DNA from: an uncultured Campylobacter sp.
Lineage (GTDB): Bacteria > Campylobacterota > Campylobacteria > Campylobacterales > Campylobacteraceae
DNA: 10,345 nucleotides
NCBI RefSeq assembly: GCF_937997465.1
Contig: NZ_CALKTQ010000011.1
Span: forward strand, 1 to 10,345
Direction: 5' to 3'
How positions within the stretch are numbered: the first letter of the stretch is position 1; the number at the start of each line of letters is the position of its first letter. The notes under the pieces are model-generated. The model had not been told where the DNA came from. It saw nothing but the letters and a program-made list of their open reading frames with translations, and made no database searches. Shown here in pieces: positions 1-6,915 of this stretch. Position numbers and translations under genes: made by a program.

Positions 1-3
1 AAT

Positions 4-1398
4 ATGGCTGCTGCGGGTATTATTATCGGCACGGTAGTGCTGTTTATAGTGGGTTGGGCGATAGTGCGTGGCAAGTACGCGCCGCTCGTGCTTTTTCTTT
101 CGGGCGTTTTTATGTTGATCTGTTCGGTCGCGCTGGGCACGGGAAGCTTCATGCCCAAACAGGCCGTAGCGACGGGCAACGCATACCTGAACATCATCGA
201 GTTTATCCGTTATATGTTCTCAAACAGATTTGCAAATTTGGGCCTTATCATCATGTTTATGGTGGGCTTTGCGAGCTATATGACGCATATCGGGGCGAAC
301 CACGCTTTCGTCTCTATCGCTACGAAGCGCTTTGCTAGGATCAAAAACCCATACGTCATGGTATTCGTCGCATTTGCGGTGGCTAAGCTCATCAGCATGG
401 TTATCACTAGCGCGGTGGGGCTTGGCGTGCTATGTCTTGCGCTGCTAGGACCCGTGCTCATCTCGCTTGGACTAAACAAGCTCACCGTAGGCTCGATCTG
501 CGCGATGTCTGGAGCCGCCTCGATGGTGCTCATCGGCGCATCGACGGCCGCTGCGGCGAAGGCCACGCAACTTAGCATTTTAGATTATGTTTTCGTCTAT
601 AAGATCCCGGCCGCGCTTCCGACTTCGATCGTGATGGGTATCGCGCTCGTTTTTTGGAACAGGTATCTGGATAAAAAAGAGGGCTGGGTATGCAGCGAGC
701 ACGTGGGCGAAGTGATGGAATTTGACGGAGCGGTGCAAAATCCGCAGACCGCCGCGCCTAAAATTTACGCGATACTGCCGTTTTTACCGATGATTTTGGT
801 GGTCGTATTTTCGCAGTACTGCATCGCCTCTATCAAGCTTGATATCTCGGCGATCATCATCCTTTCAGTCGTCATTGCGATGCTTTTTGAGGCGGTTAGG
901 CATAGGTTTAAATTTGACCTGATCGCCGAAGGGGTCAAGGTATTTTTCCAAGCGATGGGCAAGAGCCTAAGCGGCGTCGTTATCCTTATCATCGCGGCCG
1001 GTATATTTGCCGAAGGCTTTAAGGCGCTAGGCATGCTAGATAGCATCGTAAAACTCGCAAATTCGCTAGGCTTTGGCGGATTTGGCATGTCGGTGCTTTT
1101 CGTCGTCATTACGACGCTAGTTACGATCATCTCGGGCTCAAACGGCGCGAGCTTCTACCCGCTCATCGAGATGGTGCCGCATATCGCCGCTAAACTAAAC
1201 GTGAGCTCGGTTATGCTCGTGCTACCGATGCACCAGGCCTCCACTATCGCTCGCCCTCTCTCGCCCGTCGCAGGAGTGGTCGTCGCGATAGCGGGCATGC
1301 TAAAGTGCAGTCCGCTCGATATTGTCAAGCGCTGCAGCGTGCCTGCGGTCCTAGGTCTAGTTAGTCACCATATTTTCGTATTTTTACTCTCGTTGTGA
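4..1398 (+). CDS. dcuC: DcuC family anaerobic C4-dicarboxylate transporter
   Basis: This is an inner-membrane carrier for C4-dicarboxylates such as succinate and fumarate. DcuC proteins of enteric bacteria mainly export succinate during anaerobic growth. The 464 residues are hydrophobic throughout, with many predicted membrane helices and a central polar stretch (about 219-245, starting near a YLDKKEG motif). Several stretches match E. coli DcuC as I remember it: GFASYMTHIGAN (about 88-99), AAGIFAEG, the SGSNGASFYPLIEMVP segment, and a C-terminal LSPVAGVVVAIAGM block. Length agrees with the family (about 460). The ATG at 4 is the first start in the window and gives an N-terminus of about the expected length. 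Codon AAT before it is also in frame, so a slightly earlier start outside the window cannot be excluded, and its ribosome binding site and promoter are not visible. The stop overlaps or nearly touches the next gene, implying co-transcription. Substrate and direction of transport are inferred from family. Confidence 0.9.
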   Translation: MAAAGIIIGTVVLFIVGWAIVRGKYAPLVLFLSGVFMLICSVALGTGSFMPKQAVATGNAYLNIIEFIRYMFSNRFANLGLIIMFMVGFASYMTHIGANHAFVSIATKRFARIKNPYVMVFVAFAVAKLISMVITSAVGLGVLCLALLGPVLISLGLNKLTVGSICAMSGAASMVLIGASTAAAAKATQLSILDYVFVYKIPAALPTSIVMGIALVFWNRYLDKKEGWVCSEHVGEVMEFDGAVQNPQTAAPKIYAILPFLPMILVVVFSQYCIASIKLDISAIIILSVVIAMLFEAVRHRFKFDLIAEGVKVFFQAMGKSLSGVVILIIAAGIFAEGFKALGMLDSIVKLANSLGFGGFGMSVLFVVITTLVTIISGSNGASFYPLIEMVPHIAAKLNVSSVMLVLPMHQASTIARPLSPVAGVVVAIAGMLKCSPLDIVKRCSVPAVLGLVSHHIFVFLLSL

Positions 1399-1406
1399 GG
1401 CGCGAA

Positions 1407-3200
1407 ATGCAGCTTCCTAGATGGACGTTTGAGGACGCGTACGGCGACTTTGACGATGCGAGATTTACGGATGCGCTCTCAAATTTGGACGAAATTTTAG
1501 GCGAGATAGAGGGGCTACTAGGTGCGGGCGGCGGGCTAAATTTGCTGATAAGCGCATACGAGCGCGGCTTTGAGGAGGCAAACTCCTTGCTCGCGTTTTG
1601 CCGCTGTAAATCAAGCGACGACACCAAAGATGAGCGAGCAGGAGCGGCCGAGGCTAAAATCAGAGAGAAATTTTTGCGCCTTGAGCGGACAAAAGAGATT
1701 ATTTTTGAAAAGATAGACGCGCTAGATCCCTCTGATATCGCGCGCCAAACGCAGGAGTTTGCGCGGATAAAATTTCTCTACGACGAGCGCAAAAGTAGCT
1801 GGCGAGCAAAATTTGACGCAAAGGAGCGTAAAATTTACGAAGATGCGGCGGCTAGCAGTTTCGCTCCGCTTTACGGCGTATTTAGACATCTAAACAACCT
1901 CATCGCCGTGCAGGTTACAGATAAAAACGGCGCAAAAAGCCTCTATAATCTCTCAAAATGCGCGGGTGTTTTAAAAGGCTCGCCCGATGGGGCGCTGCGA
2001 AAGAGCGTGTTTGAGGGGCTATCGGAGCATTACGCTAGGCACGCGAGCCTATACGCCGACGTTTTAAATTTGCTTCAGGGCTTTAGGCTGTGCGAATTTA
2101 AGGCGGTGGGGACGGATATCCTCACGCCTAGCCTGCAGCAAAATAAAATCAGCGAGCAGGCCGTAACGGCGATGTTTGCGGCGCTGGATCAAAGAGCGGA
2201 TAGGATCAGAGAGTGCGTGAGTCTGCGCGCGAAGTACTTCCCGCAAGGTAAAATTTACGCCTGCGATCTGCTAGCGCCCTCTCCGTTTGCTAGTGCTGAC
2301 GAGATCCCGTACGAGCGGGCGATAGAGACGATCTGTGCGGCTCTGGGCGAGGTTAGCGAGGAGATACCTAAATTTATCAAAATGATGCTAGAGAAAAACT
2401 GGATCGAGGCGCAGGTGCGCGAAAACAAAGCAGGCGGCGCGTTTTATACGAGGTTTGATAAATTTCGGCAACCGCGCGTGTTTTCTAGCTACATGGGCAC
2501 GCAGGCGCATATGATCCAGCAGGTGCACGAGCTCGGACACGCGTGGCACTACTGGATCATGCGCGATCTGCCCGCGCTGCACACGCAGTTTCCTATGACG
2601 CTGGCGGAGGCTGCGAGCACCTTTAACGAAGCCGTGCTACGAAACTATCTGCGAAAAAACAGCGCGGATAAAAATTTGCTCTTTGATATCTTGTGGCAGG
2701 AGCTAAAATCTGCGGCAAATTTCATGCTGCACATCGGCGTGCGGTTTGATTTTGAGATCGCTTTTTTAAAGGCTAGACAAAAGGGCGCGGTCGGCACGGC
2801 GCAGATAGAAGAGCTCATGCAAAAGGCGTGGCGAGGCCGTTATGGCGACTCGGTGCAGGACGCAGAGGGCTTTTTGCCGTATTTTAAACTGCACTTTTAC
2901 AAAACCGATCAATACATCTACAACTATCCCTACACCGTCGGCTACCTGCTCTCGCAGTTTTTGCTGGGCGAGTTTAGGCGCGCGGGCGATAAATTCATCG
3001 GCGCATACAAGGCGTTTTTGCGCGAGTGCGGCGTGATGAGCGTCGAGGATTTGTTGCAAAAGCACTTCGGCAAAGACGCGAGAACGCAGGAGTTTTGGCT
3101 CGAATGCGTCGATAATGCGCTCGTTTACGCAGATGAGTTTAAGCGGCTCGAGGAGCAGATGGGTTTTGATAAGGCGGCAAATTTGGGCGGGCAAATTTGA
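1407..3200 (+). CDS. M3 family oligoendopeptidase (PepF-like zinc metallopeptidase)
   Basis: This is a cytoplasmic zinc peptidase that would cut short peptides, as PepF/oligoendopeptidase F enzymes do. The zinc motif HELGH lies at DNA 2526-2540 (residues 374-378 counted from ATG 1407). It is followed about 28 residues later by TLAEAASTFNE, whose AE..S..NE pattern supplies the third metal ligand in family M3. A C-terminal YIYNYPYTVGYLLS segment near residue 500 matches the substrate-binding tyrosine region of M3B enzymes. Length is 597 residues, normal for PepF-like enzymes (about 600), and there is no signal peptide. Two starts are possible. GTG 1395 overlaps the dcuC stop. ATG 1407 has GAGG (1397-1400) six bases ahead and is preferred here. 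Either choice places the gene directly behind dcuC, so the two are probably co-transcribed and perhaps translationally coupled. A peptidase beside a dicarboxylate carrier fits amino-acid-based metabolism, but the functional link is inference. Confidence 0.9.
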   Translation: MQLPRWTFEDAYGDFDDARFTDALSNLDEILGEIEGLLGAGGGLNLLISAYERGFEEANSLLAFCRCKSSDDTKDERAGAAEAKIREKFLRLERTKEIIFEKIDALDPSDIARQTQEFARIKFLYDERKSSWRAKFDAKERKIYEDAAASSFAPLYGVFRHLNNLIAVQVTDKNGAKSLYNLSKCAGVLKGSPDGALRKSVFEGLSEHYARHASLYADVLNLLQGFRLCEFKAVGTDILTPSLQQNKISEQAVTAMFAALDQRADRIRECVSLRAKYFPQGKIYACDLLAPSPFASADEIPYERAIETICAALGEVSEEIPKFIKMMLEKNWIEAQVRENKAGGAFYTRFDKFRQPRVFSSYMGTQAHMIQQVHELGHAWHYWIMRDLPALHTQFPMTLAEAASTFNEAVLRNYLRKNSADKNLLFDILWQELKSAANFMLHIGVRFDFEIAFLKARQKGAVGTAQIEELMQKAWRGRYGDSVQDAEGFLPYFKLHFYKTDQYIYNYPYTVGYLLSQFLLGEFRRAGDKFIGAYKAFLRECGVMSVEDLLQKHFGKDARTQEFWLECVDNALVYADEFKRLEEQMGFDKAANLGGQI

Positions 3201-3239
3201 ATCTAAATTTGACTTATTTTTACCGTCGTTTTTAAATTT

Positions 3240-3269
3240 AAGAGCAAAAACGTCGAGCTTTTTGCTCTT
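3240..3269 (+). terminator. Candidate terminator hairpin after the peptidase gene
   Basis: A perfect 11-bp inverted repeat pairs AAGAGCAAAAA (3240-3250) with TTTTTGCTCTT (3259-3269) around an 8-base loop. It lies 40 bases past the peptidase stop. Its T-run is inside the descending arm rather than after the stem, so it is not a textbook intrinsic terminator. It could act in both directions or simply protect the 3' end. A weaker A/T hairpin, CTAAAA (3308-3313) with TTTTAG (3319-3324), follows. Confidence 0.55.
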
Positions 3270-3382
3270 GCCGCTTATTTGTCGAATTTGATTGCCGTTT
3301 CTTGATCCTAAAAGATAATTTTAGCAGTCAAATTTAAAACTACCTCTCAAAATTTACTATGCGTTACAAATTTGCACTTAAC

Positions 3383-3397
3383 TGATAACAACTATCA
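3383..3397 (+). promoter_or_regulatory. Fur-box-like operator
   Basis: The dyad TGATAACAACTATCA has perfect TGATA/TATCA arms. By eye it matches 12 of the 14 fixed positions of the 7-1-7 Fur consensus TGATAATnATTATCA. It sits about 30 bases upstream of a TATAAT -10 and 66 bases before the DUF2325 start, so it lies at or just above the -35 region. This suggests iron-responsive control of the operon that ends in flavodoxin. From the sequence alone, repression or activation cannot be told apart, and binding is untested. Confidence 0.5.
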
Positions 3398-3427
3398 TAA
3401 CTAAGCTATTTTTTAGCTAATCTATTT

Positions 3428-3433
3428 TATAAT
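3428..3433 (+). promoter_or_regulatory. Sigma-70 -10 element (TATAAT) of the DUF2325-fldA operon
   Basis: An exact TATAAT lies 29 bases before ATG 3463. The upstream DNA is T-rich (TATTTTTTAG at about 3407-3416), which is typical of Campylobacter promoters that lack a clear -35 box. It predicts a transcript start near 3440 and a short leader carrying AGGAG at 3452-3456. An AGCTA/TAGCT dyad (3404-3418) sits in the -35 zone between the Fur-like box and the -10. Confidence 0.6.
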
Positions 3434-3462
3434 AATCACAATCAAATAAACAGGAGCCCAAA

Positions 3463-3783
3463 ATGTCAGTTTTAGTTATCGGAGCCGACGAGATAACGCC
3501 TATAAAAGCAGTCCTAAAAGACCTCGGCGCGGAAGCGATCGAGCACTGGGATGCACGTAACGAAAACCGCGTAAATCGCAAACCGATCCCGCAAGATACC
3601 GAGTGCGTCGTGATGTTAACCAGTTTTTTAAACCACAACACGATGAAAACGATAAAAAACCAAGCCAAAAAGCGCAATATCCCAATCGTTTGCGCCAAAA
3701 GAAGCGTCAGCTGTGTGTTTAGCGAGTATTGCAAAGTCTTTGGGCTAGATAAGGAATTTGGATGCTGCAAGGTAAAAGACTAA
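3463..3783 (+). CDS. DUF2325 domain protein
   Basis: This is a small cytoplasmic protein of 106 residues that I assign to the DUF2325 family, whose biochemical role is not established. It begins with MSVLVIGAD, a Rossmann-like first strand and loop. It continues with the family hallmarks EHWDAR (27-32), IPQDTECVVMLTSFLNHN (42-59) and an IPIV-AKRS segment near 73-81. Six cysteines (48, 77, 84, 90, 101, 102), including a terminal CC pair, are many for this size and suggest metal binding or redox chemistry. That suggestion is inference. The start has AGGAG (3452-3456) six bases upstream. It is the first gene of a tight cluster: its stop is three bases before the next start. The Fur-like box and TATAAT upstream suggest iron-linked expression. 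From memory, C. jejuni has two small hypothetical genes (Cj1384c, Cj1383c) in front of fldA (Cj1382c). This order looks the same, but I could not verify it. Confidence 0.8.
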   Translation: MSVLVIGADEITPIKAVLKDLGAEAIEHWDARNENRVNRKPIPQDTECVVMLTSFLNHNTMKTIKNQAKKRNIPIVCAKRSVSCVFSEYCKVFGLDKEFGCCKVKD

Positions 3784-3786
3784 TAG

Positions 3787-4503
3787 ATGAAATTCGGCTT
3801 TTTATCAGGTATTGGAGAAATAACTCCAAGTATTTTTTCAGGGCTTGACGCGGTAAATAAAGCCCGAATTTTTATAAATTTATACAACTGTTGCGCAGGT
3901 CGCGAGCTAAAAATCCCTCTAGTTTATGCGTATTCTGGCTTAAATTTGGAGGGAATTTTTCTAAAACGCATCGATGATCTGTGTGCTTTTAAAAATCATA
4001 GCCGAAGTAAAATTTCAAACTTTTGTATCGCCTCAAACGCCGTTATCTGCGCCTATAAATCAGGCAAATTTGACGCCGTCCCGCCGCTAGCCGTCTCCCC
4101 CAAGCACCCGGCCGCGAGGCTTATACTCATGCTAAAATCCCAAAACGGAATTTGTTTTGACGCAGACATAATGTTTTCTCAGTTTGTTTATGATAAAATA
4201 CGCGCCAAACATTTTGATAAAAACGTTTATTTTCAAGACGGGATTATCTTTGCAGAGCAGGGCGGGCGCAAGCTTTTTGGCGTTATGCCGTGCTTTAAGG
4301 AGATAACCAAAGAGCGGTTTCATCTGGCTAACTGCGAGATTGCTAGGGGCTTTGAGGCGCTTAGCGGCGGGGAGTTTGACAGGATGTTTATCGTAGCTCC
4401 GAGAAATGCGAATTTCTCGCGCTACATTGAGGTCAGACGGGAGTGCGGATGCGGCGGATCGCTGCGGCTGGTGCCCTACACGATAAGTCATCATATTTTT
4501 TAA
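3787..4503 (+). CDS. Conserved-looking hypothetical protein, cysteine-rich
   Basis: I do not recognise a family for this 238-residue protein. It has no signal peptide, no membrane helix and no nucleotide-binding loop that I can see, so it is probably cytoplasmic. It contains ten cysteines, including an adjacent pair in NLYNCCAG (near residues 34-35) and a CGC triplet near residue 219, close to the C-terminus. That pattern is compatible with metal or thiol chemistry but proves nothing. ATG 3787 follows the DUF2325 stop by three bases and has only a weak, distant AAGG, so translation is probably coupled to the upstream gene. Its stop overlaps the ribosome binding site of fldA. The tight packing and shared promoter suggest work in the same process as flavodoxin, perhaps low-iron electron transfer or assembly of a redox centre. 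The order resembles what I recall for C. jejuni Cj1384c-Cj1383c-fldA. Confidence 0.8.
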   Translation: MKFGFLSGIGEITPSIFSGLDAVNKARIFINLYNCCAGRELKIPLVYAYSGLNLEGIFLKRIDDLCAFKNHSRSKISNFCIASNAVICAYKSGKFDAVPPLAVSPKHPAARLILMLKSQNGICFDADIMFSQFVYDKIRAKHFDKNVYFQDGIIFAEQGGRKLFGVMPCFKEITKERFHLANCEIARGFEALSGGEFDRMFIVAPRNANFSRYIEVRRECGCGGSLRLVPYTISHHIF

Positions 4504-4514
4504 AGGAAATTTAA

Positions 4515-5006
4515 ATGATAGGTATCATTTTTGGAAGCAGTATGGGAAATACTGAAGAGGCGGCGAGCTTTTTAGCCGAGAATTTGGGGCTAGAAAACGA
4601 GCTTTTAAACGTAGCAAACTGCGATGCGGCTAAGCTAAACGGCTTTGACAAGCTGATTTTGGGCGTTTCTACCTGGGGTACGGGCGATTTGCAAGACGAC
4701 TGGGACGCATTTGATTTTGGCGGACTAAAGCTTAGCGGCAAGACGGTTGCGATATTTGGTACGGGCGATGCGGAGAGCTACGCGGATAGCTTTTGCGGTG
4801 CGATGGGCAAGCTATACGACGAGGTCGTAAAAGCGGGCGCAAACGTCGTGGGCGCAGTGTCCGTGGACGGATATAAATTTGACGAATCAGAAGCCGTAAG
4901 AGACGGTAAATTCGTCGGTCTGCCGCTTGATGCCGATAACGAAAGCGAAAAAACCGAGCCTAGAATCAGTGCTTGGATAGAGCAGATCAAACCTCATTTT
5001 GCTTAA
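4515..5006 (+). CDS. fldA: Flavodoxin
   Basis: This is a soluble one-domain FMN protein that carries low-potential electrons. In Epsilonproteobacteria it partners pyruvate and 2-oxoglutarate oxidoreductases. The 163-residue length is that of long-chain flavodoxins. The phosphate-binding loop is GSSMGNTEEA (7-16). The 50s loop STWGTGDLQDDW (52-63) carries Trp54, and the 90s loop GTGDAESYADSF (82-93) carries Tyr89; these two would stack on the isoalloxazine ring. As I recall, H. pylori flavodoxin has an alanine in place of the Trp, so this protein has the more conventional site. AAGGAA (4503-4508) overlaps the previous stop and lies six bases ahead of ATG 4515. It is the last gene of the apparent three-gene operon, followed by a strong terminator. 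If the upstream Fur-like box is real, expression would follow iron supply, consistent with flavodoxin replacing ferredoxin. Confidence 0.95.
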   Translation: MIGIIFGSSMGNTEEAASFLAENLGLENELLNVANCDAAKLNGFDKLILGVSTWGTGDLQDDWDAFDFGGLKLSGKTVAIFGTGDAESYADSFCGAMGKLYDEVVKAGANVVGAVSVDGYKFDESEAVRDGKFVGLPLDADNESEKTEPRISAWIEQIKPHFA

Positions 5007-5022
5007 AATTTAATACTTCTAG

Positions 5023-5043
5023 TCGGGCTTTTGCCCGATTTTT
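5023..5043 (+). terminator. Intrinsic terminator after fldA
   Basis: TCGGGC (5023-5028) pairs perfectly with GCCCGA (5033-5038) around a TTTT loop, and TTTTT (5039-5043) follows at once. It begins 16 bases after the fldA stop. It fits a rho-independent terminator and closes the DUF2325-fldA operon. Confidence 0.9.
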
Positions 5044-5116
5044 AACCCCAAACAGACCCAATCTAACTACTAAAATCGAATCTCTAAAATTTCAGTTTTC
5101 TTTAAAATCTTAAAGG

Positions 5117-5122
5117 TAGAAT
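5117..5122 (+). promoter_or_regulatory. Possible -10 element (TAGAAT) of the methyltransferase gene
   Basis: TAGAAT lies 30 bases before ATG 5153, downstream of the fldA terminator and in A/T-rich DNA, so the methyltransferase gene needs its own promoter about here. No clear -35 box is visible, as is usual for Campylobacter. The assignment rests on position and a five-of-six match only. Confidence 0.4.
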
Positions 5123-5152
5123 TAAATTTATTTTTTAAATTTAGGAGAAAAT

Positions 5153-6034
5153 ATGGCGTATCAAGAGGAGTATTGGCAAAACTTTTACGAAAAGGCATGG
5201 GCGACAAGGGCTAAATTTATGGATGAGTGCCTAAAAAACGGACTCAATAGCTATCAAGCCGTAAAAATGCTGGAAAAAAAAGAGCGGCTAAGTGAGTTAA
5301 GTTTGGATAACGTTACAAACGAGATGGTTTGGGAGAAGCGAAAGCTTTTTAGCACGAATGTTTTAAGATTCGTCGAAATCCCGATTGCCAGGCTTAGCAC
5401 TAGACAAGGGGCTGAGCTAATCGTACCTTTTCACTCGTCGTTTAACTTTTACGATATGCTGATCGATATCATCGACGAGACGGGGCCATATGATAGTATC
5501 GTGGAGCTTGGCTGCGGATACGGTCGAAATTTGATTGAAATTTTTTATAGAGGCGGGCCGACGGATGTGCGGTATTTTGGCGGAGAATTTACGCAAAGCG
5601 GCGTGGAAATCGCTAGCAAACTAGCCGCCGCAACGCCTAAAATGAATGCTAAATTTTTCCACTTTAATCACCTAGAGCCTAGTCTTGAAGGGTTAGATTT
5701 AGGTAAAAAGGCCCTTGTTTTTACATGCCACTCTATCGAGCAGGTTAAGGAGATCCCGCCGCATTGGTTTGACGTAGTGGCAAACGCTGCGGATTTCGTG
5801 CGCTGCGCTCATCTAGAGCCGTTTGGATTCCAGATAGAAGGAGCAAACGACGCCGTTAGCGAAAGACAAAGAGGGTTTTTTAAAACTCAAGGTTGGAACG
5901 TAAATTTTGCCGAGACTTTCTTTAATGCTGCAAGACGAAACGTTATCGCTATAGACGATGCCATCGCCGATATCGGACTTTCTCAAGATCCTATGAATCC
6001 AGGCTCGCTAGCATTTTGGCATACAAATAAGTAG
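5153..6034 (+). CDS. Class I SAM-dependent methyltransferase, substrate unknown
   Basis: This is a probable cytoplasmic S-adenosylmethionine-dependent methyltransferase of 293 residues. Motif I is IVELGCGYGRN (116-126), the glycine-rich SAM loop. It is followed by an acidic residue in GGEFTQSG (Glu145), which would bind the SAM ribose. A later FTCHSIEQVKEIPPHWFD block takes the place of the usual motif IV region. The first 110 residues form a helical-looking N-terminal extension with many charged residues, which may recognise the substrate. The start has AGGAG (5143-5147) at good spacing. It stands alone: an intrinsic terminator lies upstream and luxS, with its own signals, 159 bases downstream. 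The product of any SAM methyltransferase is S-adenosylhomocysteine, which LuxS helps to recycle, but the spacing argues against a tight operon. I cannot name the substrate. Glycan, lipid or small-molecule acceptors are all open. Confidence 0.8.
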   Translation: MAYQEEYWQNFYEKAWATRAKFMDECLKNGLNSYQAVKMLEKKERLSELSLDNVTNEMVWEKRKLFSTNVLRFVEIPIARLSTRQGAELIVPFHSSFNFYDMLIDIIDETGPYDSIVELGCGYGRNLIEIFYRGGPTDVRYFGGEFTQSGVEIASKLAAATPKMNAKFFHFNHLEPSLEGLDLGKKALVFTCHSIEQVKEIPPHWFDVVANAADFVRCAHLEPFGFQIEGANDAVSERQRGFFKTQGWNVNFAETFFNAARRNVIAIDDAIADIGLSQDPMNPGSLAFWHTNK

Positions 6035-6153
6035 ATGATCGGCTAAAAATTAACCAAAGCTGCCGCTCTTATGGTTGCGTTTCTTTGGCCATCGGCTTAG
6101 TAAATTTACGTAAATACAAATTTAGATCAAGCCGTGGCTAATAAAAATTTAGC

Positions 6154-6159
6154 TAAAAT
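6154..6159 (+). promoter_or_regulatory. Likely -10 element (TAAAAT) of luxS
   Basis: GCTAAAAT ends at 6159, 34 bases before the luxS start. It agrees with the Campylobacter -10 pattern (TAWAAT, often preceded by G and a pyrimidine). The DNA upstream is A/T-rich with no obvious -35. The strong AAGGAG at 6183-6188 sits in the resulting short leader. Confidence 0.5.
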
Positions 6160-6193
6160 CACGTCGAATTTATGTTAAAAATAAGGAGAAAGT

Positions 6194-6709
6194 ATGCCTC
6201 TACTAGATAGTTTTTGCGTCGATCACGTGAGGATGAACGCGCCTGGAGTGCGTCTGGCAAAGACGATGAAAACGCCAAAAGGCGACGATATAAGCGTGTT
6301 TGATCTGCGATTTTGCAAGCCAAACGAGGAAATTTTACCCGAAAAAGGCACGCACACGCTAGAGCACCTATTTGCGGGCTTTATGCGAGATCATCTAAAC
6401 GGCAAGGGGGTTGAAATCATCGACATCTCGCCGATGGGTTGTAGGACGGGCTTTTATATGAGCGTGATCGGCGTACCGAGTGAGGAGGCGGTTAAGGCCG
6501 CTTGGACGGCGTCTATGAAGGATATCCTAGGCGTCAAAAACCAAGAAGACATCCCCGAGCTAAACAAGTACCAGTGCGGCACGTATAAGATGCACTCGCT
6601 TGATGAGGCGCACGCGATCGCAAGCAAAATTTTAGAGCGCGGACTAATTACGATAAATAACGAAGAGATCGCGCTAGACGTCGCTGCGATGGGGCTTAAA
6701 AAGCACTAA
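6194..6709 (+). CDS. luxS: S-ribosylhomocysteine lyase LuxS
   Basis: This cytoplasmic metalloenzyme cleaves S-ribosylhomocysteine to homocysteine and 4,5-dihydroxy-2,3-pentanedione, the precursor of autoinducer 2. It serves the activated methyl cycle after Pfs has removed adenine from S-adenosylhomocysteine. The 171 residues match the family length. The metal site is complete: His54 and His58 in THTLEHLFAGF, and Cys128 in KYQCGTYKMHS. The catalytic Glu57 and Cys83 (in MGCRTGFY) are also present, so the enzyme should be active and AI-2 production is expected. The start is fixed by AAGGAG (6183-6188) five bases upstream. The gene is monocistronic, with its own -10 and a hairpin 16 bases after the stop. 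The gene before it encodes a SAM methyltransferase, whose by-product feeds this pathway. No AI-2 receptor gene lies in the window, so only a metabolic role can be supported here. Confidence 0.98.
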   Translation: MPLLDSFCVDHVRMNAPGVRLAKTMKTPKGDDISVFDLRFCKPNEEILPEKGTHTLEHLFAGFMRDHLNGKGVEIIDISPMGCRTGFYMSVIGVPSEEAVKAAWTASMKDILGVKNQEDIPELNKYQCGTYKMHSLDEAHAIASKILERGLITINNEEIALDVAAMGLKKH

Positions 6710-6724
6710 TCGCTCGTTAAATTT

Positions 6725-6745
6725 AGCCGCCGTTTGTGCGGCTTT
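6725..6745 (+). terminator. Probable terminator after luxS
   Basis: AGCCGC (6725-6730) pairs with GCGGCT (6738-6743) around a 7-base loop, 16 bases past the luxS stop. Only a short T tract (TTT counting the last stem base) follows, so termination may be partial. Position and G+C-rich stem still make it the best candidate for the end of luxS transcription. Confidence 0.6.
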
Positions 6746-6824
6746 ACTCTCGCGGCAAATTTTGGCAAAGCTCAAATTCGGCTCGGTTTGTCGCGTTCTA
6801 ACCTCAAATTTTACTCTTTTAATA

Positions 6825-6891
6825 TATAAAATCCGCTTCGTAATAAAATATAACGATGTAATTTTAAGCCGTAAATTTATAAAATTATACT
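6825..6891 (+). promoter_or_regulatory. A/T-rich promoter region of the cytochrome c gene
   Basis: Two -10-like elements lie before the cytochrome gene: TATAAAAT at 6825-6832 and TATACT at 6886-6891. The second would leave a leader of under 20 bases, so the first is somewhat more comfortable. AAGGAAG at 6904-6910 is the ribosome binding site. Neither promoter can be chosen with certainty from the sequence. Confidence 0.35.
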
Positions 6892-6915
6892 AATAATTTT
6901 TCTTAAGGAAGTGCG

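Noticed and set aside
2766..3194. Antisense open frame of about 142 codons opposite the peptidase gene
   Set aside because: It lies wholly inside the C-terminal coding region of a clear M3 peptidase, has no ribosome binding site and no family resemblance. It is a shadow of the sense codons.
6054..6088. CCAAAG/CTTTGG dyad after the methyltransferase gene as a terminator
   Set aside because: Only 6 bp with a 23-base loop and no T-run afterwards; too weak to call.
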